From positions 1 through 45,887 of the forward strand of contig CAYMJA010000005.1 in the NCBI GenBank assembly GCA_964391095.1: DNA of 45,887 bases. The letters run 5' to 3'. The position numbers and the translations under genes were made by a program. Below the pieces are notes generated by a model. That model saw nothing but the letters and a program-made list of their open reading frames with translations. It did no database searches and had not been told where the DNA came from. Position 1 is the first letter of the stretch. Each line of letters begins with the position of its first letter. This DNA is from CAYMJA01 sp964391095. Its GTDB lineage: Bacteria > Patescibacteriota > Minisyncoccia > Minisyncoccales > GWA2-38-27. Shown in pieces: positions 5,392 to 12,254 of the stretch.

Positions 5392-5952
5392 ATGAAGAAA
5401 GCTTTTGTTTTTATCGATGGTAGTAATTTTTATTTTAGGTTAAAAGAACTAACTTCTAGACTTAATAGCAAATACAGTTTACTTGATTTTAACTTTAGGA
5501 AATTTGCCGAGTGGCTTGCTAAGCCCAATCAGTTAGTCGAAATTCACTATTATCTTGGCACAGTTAGCCGCCGGAAAAACGATAGTAAAAGTGAGGAATT
5601 GTACGCTGACCAGCAAAGATTATTTAGAAAACTACAGAAACAAAATATTATTATTACTTTAGGACAACTAATTAGACACCCCGATAAAACTTATCATGAA
5701 AAAGGCGTTGATGTGCGTTTAGCTGTAGAAATGATTAGATTTGCTAGAGAAAATAAATATGATATCGCCTATTTGGTGAGTTCTGATACTGATTTGGTGG
5801 CGGCAGTAGAAGAAGTTCAATCAATTGGGAAAGCTATCCAGTATGTTGGTATTTCTAAGGGGCAGTCATTTGGACTTTCAAAAACTGCTGATGATGTTAG
5901 ATTATTAAGAGCAGAGGAGATGGAACGATTTTTTCCTAAAACCTTAGTCTAG
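5392..5952 (+). CDS. NYN-domain (LabA/DUF88-like) putative RNase, 186 aa
   Basis: PIN-like NYN fold: FVFIDGSNFYFRL supplies the first acidic residue and Asn. KGVDVRLAVEMIRFA and VSSDTDLVAAVEEVQ supply the conserved D-x-x-L and S-D-x-D motifs that bind the metal. The C terminus is AEEMERFF. Such proteins are thought to act as metal-dependent RNases in RNA processing or decay. I chose ATG 5392; an in-frame extension from 5359 would run through the leader hairpin. The gene lies between the two duplicated blocks and is preceded by an attenuator-like hairpin. Confidence 0.85.
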   Translation: MKKAFVFIDGSNFYFRLKELTSRLNSKYSLLDFNFRKFAEWLAKPNQLVEIHYYLGTVSRRKNDSKSEELYADQQRLFRKLQKQNIIITLGQLIRHPDKTYHEKGVDVRLAVEMIRFARENKYDIAYLVSSDTDLVAAVEEVQSIGKAIQYVGISKGQSFGLSKTADDVRLLRAEEMERFFPKTLV

Positions 5953-6008
5953 ATATTTTAGACAAAGCAAAACAAAAGGTCGATTCGTTAATTAAAAATT
6001 TATCAATT

Positions 6009-6308
6009 ATGAACCAAGAAAAACCCGGGCAAAAAAGAGAAATTAAGATTAAGATAACTGATGATGTAATAAGAGGAGTTTATGCGAATTTTATGAAAGT
6101 AAGTCATACTAAGGAGGAGTTTGTTTTGGATTTTGCAAATATAGTTCCTCCAACCGGCATAATTTCAGCCAGGATTATTACCAGTCCTGGTCATCTAAAA
6201 CGGGTTATCGGAGCCCTAGAATATAATTTAAAAAAATACGAGGAAAGATTTGGAAAAATTAAAGAAGCGGAAGAAATAAAAGAAGAAAAAGTCGGTTTTC
6301 GTACATAA
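6009..6308 (+). CDS. DUF3467 family protein, 99 aa
   Basis: The order IKITDDVIRGVYANF, SHTKEEFVLDFANIVPP, ISARIITSPGHLKRVIGAL is the DUF3467 signature: a small conserved bacterial and archaeal protein of unknown function. The last 25 residues are a lysine/glutamate tail. No signal peptide. It lies 56 bases after the NYN gene, possibly on the same transcript. The leader includes the recurring AAACAAAAGGTCG element also seen at about 8482 and 8539. Confidence 0.8.
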   Translation: MNQEKPGQKREIKIKITDDVIRGVYANFMKVSHTKEEFVLDFANIVPPTGIISARIITSPGHLKRVIGALEYNLKKYEERFGKIKEAEEIKEEKVGFRT

Positions 6309-6371
6309 TCAAAATTTAGCCCGAAGTTGAAGGAAGTTTAACCAAACAGTTTTAGGTAAAGTGTTTAAAAA

Positions 6372-6830
6372 ATGAAAAAGATTAATTTTGAAGGGCTTAA
6401 AAAATTTGTGGCAGAAGCAAGGAGGAATACTTATGCTGGAGAGGGTAAATCAGTTGAGGATTTGAATTTGACTGGTTCAAAGCAACTTGAGTATAGAAAA
6501 GGTGATTATTTCTATCAAGATATCTATTTTGCAGGAAAGGATAATTTTGTTGGTCAAGAAGTTGTCTATTTTGAAGACAGCCCAATTTGGAGTATGGTTT
6601 ATTGCGGCTCTGCTGAGCCGCAAGAGGTCATCTCTTTTCTCAAAGAATCGCTATTAACTTTATCTGAAAGATGTCGTTTTGGAGGAGTGTGCGAATTTGA
6701 AGAAAATGATTTCCGATATGAGGATAAAGGAGAGGGAACAATGAGACGATTTAGCGGTAAAGAGCGAATATTCAAGAAAGGAGACAATATCTATGAATTA
6801 GATTATCACGGCGGTTTAATTGTTAAATAA
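6372..6830 (+). CDS. DUF5680 family protein, copy 2
   Basis: The protein is identical to that at 3764-4222; the gene has two silent changes near its 5' end (6413 and 6425). The changes create AAGGAGG inside codons 15-18, but this is within the frame and I do not read it as a start. No separate promoter is obvious, so it may be read through from the DUF3467 gene 64 bases upstream. Confidence 0.8.
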   Translation: MKKINFEGLKKFVAEARRNTYAGEGKSVEDLNLTGSKQLEYRKGDYFYQDIYFAGKDNFVGQEVVYFEDSPIWSMVYCGSAEPQEVISFLKESLLTLSERCRFGGVCEFEENDFRYEDKGEGTMRRFSGKERIFKKGDNIYELDYHGGLIVK

Positions 6831-6862
6831 AAATTAATAAAATTCAGTCCAAAGCAGAGTTT

Positions 6863-7405
6863 ATGTTAAAAAATAATATACTGAAAGTAGCAGTAGGTTC
6901 TCGAAATCCAGTTAAAGTTGGGGCAGTAAAGAACGCTTTTGAAAAAGTGTTTGGTCTTGATGTCAAAGTTATAGGTGTTTCTGTTCCCTCTAATGTTTCT
7001 GACATGCCTATGAATTTTGAAGAAATGTTTGAGGGCGCTAAGAATAGAGCAAAGCGGGCAAGAAAAGAATTAGATGCTGATTTTGGTGTTGGCTTAGAGG
7101 GTGGCTTTGAAGACGAAAAAATAGGTACCTTTTTAAGTGGTTTTACAGCAATTGTTGATAAAAAAGGAACCTGGGGCTATGCTAAAGGATCAGGACTTTT
7201 AATGCCTAAGGAAATTGTTAAAGAAGTCAGAGAACAAGGAAAAGAATTAGGCGAAGTGATGGATAAAATAAGAGGATTGAAAAATACAAAACAGCACGAG
7301 GGCTGTGTTGGCTTTATGACAGACAATTTAATTCCAAGGCAAAAGGCATTTGAAAAAACAATTATTTATGCGCTTTCACGCTTTACTAAAAAAGAAATAT
7401 TTTAA
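6863..7405 (+). CDS. yjjX: Inosine/xanthosine triphosphatase, copy 2
   Basis: Identical in protein to the gene at 4255-4797, with the same motifs and the same spacing to its neighbours. Two intact copies of a house-cleaning enzyme in a reduced genome suggest either a very recent duplication, selection for dosage, or a collapsed or mis-assembled repeat. Confidence 0.9.
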   Translation: MLKNNILKVAVGSRNPVKVGAVKNAFEKVFGLDVKVIGVSVPSNVSDMPMNFEEMFEGAKNRAKRARKELDADFGVGLEGGFEDEKIGTFLSGFTAIVDKKGTWGYAKGSGLLMPKEIVKEVREQGKELGEVMDKIRGLKNTKQHEGCVGFMTDNLIPRQKAFEKTIIYALSRFTKKEIF

Positions 7406-7450
7406 TTGTGAAAATAAAAAAGAGAACTAAAATCTATACTGTTGAAATCT

Positions 7451-7813
7451 ATGAAAATTGTTTTTATCGCAGGTCCTTATTTTAGTAAAGGGGGCAGAGA
7501 AGAGATTGAGAAAAATATTCGCAATGCTGAGAAATATCAAATTGTCCTTGCTAATTCTCAAGTTCCTTTCTTTTGTGCCCATAGTCATACAGAGCACTTT
7601 GAGGAGAAAGCAAGTGCCCCTGAAGAATTTTACAGAAAAATGGACATGGAGATTTTAAAACGATGTTGTAATGCAGTACTTGCTTTACCTGATTGGGAAA
7701 CTTCCAGTGGCGCTAAGGCAGAAGTAAAATGGGCTCAAGAAAATAATCTACCGGTTTTCTTTCCGAAGTCATTAGATGGTTTAACAGAGATAATAAATTG
7801 GGCAAAAAAATAA
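7451..7813 (+). CDS. DUF4406 / nucleoside 2-deoxyribosyltransferase-like, copy 2
   Basis: Identical in protein to the gene at 4843-5205; the same ATG was chosen. Unlike copy 1, it is followed by two strong terminators (7831-7883), so this may be the original end of the operon and copy 1 the derived one. Confidence 0.75.
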   Translation: MKIVFIAGPYFSKGGREEIEKNIRNAEKYQIVLANSQVPFFCAHSHTEHFEEKASAPEEFYRKMDMEILKRCCNAVLALPDWETSSGAKAEVKWAQENNLPVFFPKSLDGLTEIINWAKK

Positions 7814-7830
7814 TTGAGAATTAAAATACA

Positions 7831-7857
7831 AAAGCCCACCGCTGGGCAATTTTTATT
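7831..7857 (+). terminator. Terminator 1 after copy 2 of the duplicated operon
   Basis: GCCCACCGCTGGGC hairpin (7834-7847) followed by AATTTTTATTT. Confidence 0.75.
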
Positions 7858-7859
7858 TG

Positions 7860-7883
7860 AAATCGCCAAGAGGGCGATTTTTT
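7860..7883 (+). terminator. Terminator 2, directly before the DnaA-like ATPase
   Basis: ATCGCC (7862-7867), loop AAGAG, GGCGAT (7873-7878), then T6. It ends about 15 bases before the next ATG, so it could attenuate that gene as well as end the previous operon. Confidence 0.7.
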
Positions 7884-7885
7884 GG

Positions 7886-7891
7886 TAGAAT
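7886..7891 (+). promoter_or_regulatory. Candidate -10 box of a leaderless mRNA
   Basis: TAGAAT lies six bases before ATG 7898 and no Shine-Dalgarno site is present, the usual layout of a leaderless transcript. The -35 position has no good match. Confidence 0.35.
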
Positions 7892-7897
7892 GGAATA

Positions 7898-8476
7898 ATG
7901 GAAGAAAAAATTAAGAAAATAATATGGATTTCTGGCAGGTGTGGTTATGGTAAAACTGCATTTGCCAATTCTATAATTAAAGAATTTGAAGAGAAAAATA
8001 AAGAAACCTGTAAATTAGAGGGAAAAGACTTTGTAAACCTTTTGGTTGAAAATATAAGGAATAAGAATCCTATTGAGAATTTTGTGTTTTATTTTCAAAG
8101 CTATGATTTACTGGTGTTGGATGATATAGATTATTATTTATTAGGTAAAAAAGCTACTCAAAAAGCAATAAAAGAGGCTATACAGAAAATAACTAATAAT
8201 AACACTAAAGTGATTTTGATTACCCAAAAAAGAGCAAGAAAGTTGAGGAAATTAAAATTTGATAGCGACGAATGTTTCTATAAGCGGTTAAAAGCTCCGA
8301 CCGTAGAAATTAAAAGAAATTTAGTGAAAAGCTGGTTAAGGGTAGAAAGGTTAGTAATCCCAGAAGAAAAAACTAACGAAATTATAAATAAATCTAATAA
8401 TCTATTTCAACTTAAAGGATTATTTAATCAAATTTCTTTTCCCACAAAGGAAAATAGAATTAACTCTGGATTTTAA
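7898..8476 (+). CDS. DnaA/DnaC-like AAA+ ATPase, 192 aa
   Basis: Walker A is GRCGYGKTA (residues 13-21). Walker B is LLVLDDIDYYLLGKK (about 70-84), whose D-D-I spacing and the following KVILITQKR sensor strand resemble the DnaA/Hda/IstB/DnaC group. KRLKAPTVEIKRNLVKSWL fits the end of the AAA+ core and lid. The N-terminal domain and DNA-binding domain IV of DnaA are absent, so it is not a replication initiator by itself. It could be a loader, an Hda-like regulator or an orphan ATPase. Confidence 0.7.
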   Translation: MEEKIKKIIWISGRCGYGKTAFANSIIKEFEEKNKETCKLEGKDFVNLLVENIRNKNPIENFVFYFQSYDLLVLDDIDYYLLGKKATQKAIKEAIQKITNNNTKVILITQKRARKLRKLKFDSDECFYKRLKAPTVEIKRNLVKSWLRVERLVIPEEKTNEIINKSNNLFQLKGLFNQISFPTKENRINSGF

Positions 8477-8575
8477 CAGAAAACAAAAAGTCGAAGAATT
8501 AATTAAGAAAAATTAAACAATTAATTTTAGATAAAACCAAACAAAAAGTCGGGAGATTAATTAATTATAAAATTT

Positions 8576-8749
8576 ATGACTGAATTAACTATAAAGGAGA
8601 CACAACAAATCGTTGACAAATGGATTAAAACCGTTGGAGTTCGATATTTTTCTGAACTTACAATTTTGGCTCAGTTGGTCGAAGATGTTGGAGAAGTTGC
8701 CAGAAGAGATGCCAGCCGCCATAAAAATAACTTAAAATTAAGAAAATAG
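8576..8749 (+). pseudogene. MazG-like pyrophosphohydrolase with internal deletion, 57 codons
   Basis: The frame starts IKETQQIVDKWIKTVGVRYF and runs through LAQLVEDVGEVARR, the first helix and E-x-x-E part of MazG-type nucleotide pyrophosphohydrolases. It then jumps to DASRHKNNLKLRK, which looks like the usual C-terminal R-D-K-D-R-H-K-N tail. About 50 residues carrying the second metal-binding E-x-x-D motif are missing in frame. The two-metal site cannot form, so I call it a remnant. It was too short for routine ORF finding. The Cas4-like gene starts 59 bases on. Confidence 0.65.
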
Positions 8750-8807
8750 TGATAAAAAGAGCTTTAAGTATAAAATAAAAATCGATTCTCAATCATAAAG
8801 AAAAAAG

Positions 8808-9494
8808 ATGAACAATAACAAAGCAATACAACTTTCGCCGAATTCATTAAATTTGTTTTTGGAATGTCAGCGTTGTTTTTGGCTGGAAAAGAAAGAGGGG
8901 ATTAGAAGACCGCCTTCTTATCCCTATGCCCTTAATATGGCGGTGGATGTTCTTTTAAAACAGGAGTTTGACAAATACAGGGCTAAGGGAGAGCCCCATC
9001 CGCTGCTTGTAGCTAACAATATTCCGGCCAAGCTTTTTTCAGACCAGGAATTATTAAACAAATGGCGTAGTAATTTTCAAGGGATAAGGTACTATGACAA
9101 AGAATTAGATGCCACTATTTTTGGAGCGGTTGACGACATTTTAGAATTTAAGAACGGCGAGTTGGCTCCGCTTGACTATAAATCAACCGGGAGCAAGGTG
9201 GCCAAAGTATATGACCGTTTTCAGCTGCAGATGGATGTTTATACTTATCTTTTGGAGAAAAACGGCTATTCAACTCCGAGGAAAGGTGTTTTGGCTTTTT
9301 ACATTGTTGACAAAGAAAACGGCTTTGAAAACAGATTGCCTTTTAGAAAAGAAGTGCATGTGATAGATACAGATCCTTCTTATGTCCAAAAGCTTTTTGA
9401 AGATGCGGTTGGGCTTTTGAGAAAAGATATCCCGCCTCCCTCCAATCCGGATTGCAAATTTTGCCAGTGGTTTAAAGAAGTGGCTAATTATTAA
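8808..9494 (+). CDS. Cas4/RecB-like PD-(D/E)XK nuclease, 228 aa
   Basis: SPNSLNLFLECQRCFW opens the fold with C20 and C23. GAVDDILEF (about 105-113) and LDYKSTG (about 121-127) give the D...D-x-K catalytic core. QLQMDVYTYLL is the Q-x-x-x-Y motif. C216 and C219 in CKFCQ complete a probable 4Fe-4S cluster. This architecture is shared by Cas4 and AddB/RecB-type nucleases. There is no CRISPR array or other cas gene in the window, so a general DNA-repair or mobile-element origin is likelier. The GC content looks slightly higher than in the genes just before it. Confidence 0.8.
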   Translation: MNNNKAIQLSPNSLNLFLECQRCFWLEKKEGIRRPPSYPYALNMAVDVLLKQEFDKYRAKGEPHPLLVANNIPAKLFSDQELLNKWRSNFQGIRYYDKELDATIFGAVDDILEFKNGELAPLDYKSTGSKVAKVYDRFQLQMDVYTYLLEKNGYSTPRKGVLAFYIVDKENGFENRLPFRKEVHVIDTDPSYVQKLFEDAVGLLRKDIPPPSNPDCKFCQWFKEVANY

Positions 9495-9601
9495 TAACGA
9501 GATAAATGTTAGTTAGGGTTAGGGTCTTCCCAAATTCAAAAAAGGAAGCAATAACTAAAAAGTCAGAAGATGGTAAAGTATATTTCTAAACCAAATTTTT
9601 C

Positions 9602-9665
9602 TTGACAAAAAATCATTGATATGGTAAGATAAAGCAAGCTATTGTTCTTTGAAATTTTAAAATTG
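9602..9665 (+). promoter_or_regulatory. Promoter and boxA-like leader of the small lipoprotein
   Basis: TTGACA (9602-9607), 17-base spacer, TAAGAT (9625-9630), then TTGTTCTTTGAAATTTTAAA (from 9642). Shine-Dalgarno GAAAGGAGAAAG follows at 9681. Confidence 0.75.
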
Positions 9666-9696
9666 ATTGAAAAAACGAAGGAAAGGAGAAAGAAAA

Positions 9697-10014
9697 ATGG
9701 ATAATTTCAGCTTAAAGAAGACGATGAATTGGTTTATGGTTTTTTGTGTAGCTGTTTTGATTTTTCTAATGGGTTGCGTAAAAGAAAGTACAAAAAATTG
9801 CGCATGCGCAAAAGAAAACCCAAGAACCCGCCTGATGAAGAATCGGGCAGATACTGTTATCCGTTATCGGAATAGAGCGGCCAAGAAACCCGGTAGCACT
9901 CGAGTACACCATTATAAAGGCAGAAAGATAATTTCAACCCGAGGTTATCTATCGGGTAAGGAAGTGCGTCAGGTCCATCGTGAAAAATCACGCCAGTTCC
10001 GCCGCGGTCTATGA
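9697..10014 (+). CDS. Small basic lipoprotein, 105 aa
   Basis: The ATG after GAAAGGAGAAAGAAAA is preferred over the upstream TTG at 9667. The signal peptide has a hydrophobic core MVFCVAVLIFLMGC with lipobox L-M-G-C, so the mature protein starts at Cys 26 and is lipid-anchored. The mature part is very basic (many Arg and Lys), with no recognised domain. Its leader peptide MDNFSLKKTMNW resembles that of the ankyrin lipoprotein next door (MNGFSLRGIKWM). The pair probably shares an ancestral secretion leader. Role unknown; a cationic cell-surface protein is plausible. Confidence 0.7.
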   Translation: MDNFSLKKTMNWFMVFCVAVLIFLMGCVKESTKNCACAKENPRTRLMKNRADTVIRYRNRAAKKPGSTRVHHYKGRKIISTRGYLSGKEVRQVHREKSRQFRRGL

Positions 10015-10062
10015 AATCTTTCGAAAAAAACCATACCGTATCCAACCTAATAGCGACGATTA

Positions 10063-10096
10063 GGCGCGAGAGAAAAAATCTTGCGCCATTTTTTTT
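10063..10096 (+). terminator. Terminator merged with the next promoter
   Basis: GGCGC (10063-10067) pairs with GCGCC (10083-10087); the T8 tract (10089-10096) runs straight into TTGACA at 10095-10100. Confidence 0.75.
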
Positions 10097-10152
10097 GACA
10101 AAAAATAATCGGTGTGATAAAAATAAAAACACTGATCTTTGAAAATTGAAGA
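10095..10152 (+). promoter_or_regulatory. Promoter and boxA-like leader of the ankyrin lipoprotein
   Basis: TTGACA (10095-10100), 17-base spacer, TAAAAA (10118-10123), then CTGATCTTTGAAAATTGAAG (10132-10151). Confidence 0.7.
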
Positions 10153-10249
10153 TGGAAGGTTAAAAACTTAACGAAAGAAAGGAGAAGGAACGATGGTAAG
10201 ACTCAGAAAACCTAAGAAAGAAGACAGAAAGATGAAAGGAGAAGGAACG

Positions 10250-11980
10250 ATGAACGGTTTTAGCTTGCGCGGAATTAAATGGATGATGTTTTTTTGCTTA
10301 ATTTTCCTGTTTTTTCAGGCAGGATGTACCAAAGAATCTCAAAAGAAAGAAGTCAGTCAAGTTAATGTTGGTAACTCAGACAACAGCCAGGCGTTGGACC
10401 TCAATATAGAAAACCTCATCTCCTCCGAGTACGAAACATTATCGTTGAAGCCTCTTCCTTTCCCTGCTGAGGGTTCTAGAATAAAGATCTCTGGAAACTT
10501 CGACTTTATGATGAGGGAAGCACCTGTCCTTGATCCTGAGGACCCTGGGTTTCATGAGGGAAATGCCTGCGAGTGGCACAAGCAAATGGCCGGGATGTTT
10601 ATGGTTAGCTCAATGATTGCATCTCCTGATTTCACTCAGTTAATGAAGGACTTAGCTTCGGCAACAACTAGCCAGATCGCAATTGGAAATCTGCTGGAAA
10701 AGATGATTAAATCAAACTCAGTAACTTCTGACCAAGCTCATATCACCTTGAATAATGCGCGCACTATTTTGCAACGTATTCGAGATTTTGAACCAAAGAC
10801 TAATGGGGATAAATTTCTGAAGCCATTTTTGGTAAAACATCTCTCTGACCAAATCAGGATTGCTACGATAATACTCGCGATGAGAGAAAAAACTACGCTG
10901 GTGAAAGGAAATCGATTACCAGAGCAGTTAAAAGATCTGGCTTCATTGATGAGAAAGTGGGCCGATGAGGTTAAGTTGTTAATTTTCCAACCCTCCATGA
11001 GCCCAGACTGTGTAAAAATGAGGAAGGCCCTCTGGATTGCCCTTAATAAACAAGCGGCGAGAATTGAATACGTGTTAAACGGGGATGCCGAAAAAGCCAT
11101 TCCTCTCTTGGAAAAAATGGGTGCTGATAAAGAGGCCGGGGCAGCATTATCATCAGAAAAGCGGCCGGGGGAAAAACAAATGGAAGCATTTGGTGAAGCT
11201 TTAAGAACCGCCGATCTGGAACAAATCAAAAGAATGGTTAAAAAATACCCGGCATTTCTGAAAGTCAATGTCAGTGCAGAGATGGACGGTATAACCTATT
11301 CAGCGACACCATTGCATCTGGCGATATCGTTGGGCAACAAAGAGATAGCCGAATTCTTCGTGGATCAGGGTATTAATATTGACACCTTGGACAGCAAAGG
11401 GCAGTCGCCACTTCATGTAGCGGTAATGTTGGGGAACAAAGATATTATAAAAATGCTGATCGCCAAGGGGGCAGATGTTAATTCCAAAGATGCAACAGGC
11501 AAAACCCCGATTTTCGCCGCGGTAATAGGTGGCAATATAGATTTACTGGAGCTCTTGGTGGCCAAAGGCGCTGACATCAATACCCGCGATAATGTGGGGA
11601 GTAGTCCCTTTGACATGGCTGTAATAGGAGGCAATAGAAATGCAATTGAATTTTTGCTAGCCAATGGTATCGATGTTAACTCTAAAGATAAAGATGGGGG
11701 GACACCATTGCATTCAGCAGCATTTAATGGCCATAAAGAAATTGTAGAACTTTTTCTAAACAAAGGCGCTGATATAAATGCCAAATCGCCTCCGAATAAT
11801 ACTACCCCATTACATCTAGCAGCAGCCCGAGGCCATTTTGAGGTGGTAAAGTTACTGCTAACAAGGGGGGCTGATATTAATACTAGAGATAAAAATGGCT
11901 ACACTCCTTTAGTCTACGCCAAAACCTACGACCATTTAGAGATTGCTAAGTTTTTCCAAGAACATGGAGGAAAAGAGTAA
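10250..11980 (+). CDS. Ankyrin-repeat lipoprotein, 576 aa
   Basis: The signal peptide MNGFSLRGIKWMMFFCLIFL ends in lipobox Q-A-G-C. A helical, unrecognised region of about 300 residues follows. From roughly residue 345 to the end run seven ankyrin repeats, with typical TPLHLAA, GADINT and KIVKLLL-like motifs. The start was chosen at 10250 because it gives a proper lipoprotein signal with GAAAGGAGAAGGAACG upstream. The same ribosome site and an in-frame ATG also occur at 10193, which would add 19 basic residues. Ankyrin arrays mediate protein contacts; on the surface of a likely host-dependent cell they suggest adhesion or interaction, but this is inference. Confidence 0.85.
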   Translation: MNGFSLRGIKWMMFFCLIFLFFQAGCTKESQKKEVSQVNVGNSDNSQALDLNIENLISSEYETLSLKPLPFPAEGSRIKISGNFDFMMREAPVLDPEDPGFHEGNACEWHKQMAGMFMVSSMIASPDFTQLMKDLASATTSQIAIGNLLEKMIKSNSVTSDQAHITLNNARTILQRIRDFEPKTNGDKFLKPFLVKHLSDQIRIATIILAMREKTTLVKGNRLPEQLKDLASLMRKWADEVKLLIFQPSMSPDCVKMRKALWIALNKQAARIEYVLNGDAEKAIPLLEKMGADKEAGAALSSEKRPGEKQMEAFGEALRTADLEQIKRMVKKYPAFLKVNVSAEMDGITYSATPLHLAISLGNKEIAEFFVDQGINIDTLDSKGQSPLHVAVMLGNKDIIKMLIAKGADVNSKDATGKTPIFAAVIGGNIDLLELLVAKGADINTRDNVGSSPFDMAVIGGNRNAIEFLLANGIDVNSKDKDGGTPLHSAAFNGHKEIVELFLNKGADINAKSPPNNTTPLHLAAARGHFEVVKLLLTRGADINTRDKNGYTPLVYAKTYDHLEIAKFFQEHGGKE

Positions 11981-11994
11981 TAGAATACTGCTTC

Positions 11995-12026
11995 AAGCCC
12001 GGCGATAACTTCAAAGGGCTTTTTTA
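11995..12026 (+). terminator. Terminator of the ankyrin lipoprotein
   Basis: AAGCCC (11995-12000) and GGGCTT (12016-12021) with a following T run. About 100 bases on, a weaker hairpin resembling the 10063 terminator (AAAAAATCTTTTGCGCC, then T6) may be a relic. Confidence 0.7.
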
Positions 12027-12155
12027 TTTGCCCCGTTAGTTGAAGAAAATAGGGACGTTTCTGAATTTTATAGTTATAGTGATTTGCCAGAAGGTAGTTC
12101 TCTGACAATTCAGGCACAAGAAAAAATCTTTTGCGCCCTTTTTTATCCTGTAAAT

Positions 12156-12210
12156 TTGACAAGAAATTATTGATGAGTTAAGATAAAATATTGCTCTTTG
12201 AAAATTTTAG
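12156..12210 (+). promoter_or_regulatory. Promoter and boxA-like leader of the HEAT-like gene
   Basis: TTGACA (12156-12161), 17-base spacer, TAAGAT (12179-12184), then TTGCTCTTTGAAAATTTTAG (12191-12210), nearly identical in its first half to the classic TGCTCTTTAACAA boxA. Confidence 0.8.
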
Positions 12211-12254
12211 TTGCGGAGATATTAAAAAAATCTTTCAGAAAGGAGGTGATTGAT

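Larger units (their letters stand above)
6364..7814. repeat. 1.45-kb direct duplication, copy 2
   Basis: Second copy of 3756-5206. The left junction follows a related but diverged leader (ACCAAACAGTTTTAGGTAAAG at 6341-6361). The right junction falls just after the third gene's stop codon. I see no insertion sequence or terminal inverted repeat at either edge, so unequal recombination or gene conversion is more likely than transposition. Confidence 0.95.

Noticed and set aside
5264..5395. Small frame MENWQSLSKN... overlapping the NYN start by four bases
   Set aside because: It runs across the promoter and the terminator-like hairpin; more likely the stump of a lost gene than a translated leader.
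3756..7814. Composite transposon
   Set aside because: The two direct 1.45-kb copies flank two genes as insertion sequences would, but they contain no transposase and no terminal inverted repeats.
8808..9494. CRISPR locus around the Cas4-like gene
   Set aside because: I found no spaced direct repeats and no other cas gene nearby; the repeats in the window are dispersed palindromes, not an array.
12027..12150. Open frame between the ankyrin gene and the next promoter
   Set aside because: Short, without start codon or ribosome site; it includes a terminator-like relic and no recognisable motif.
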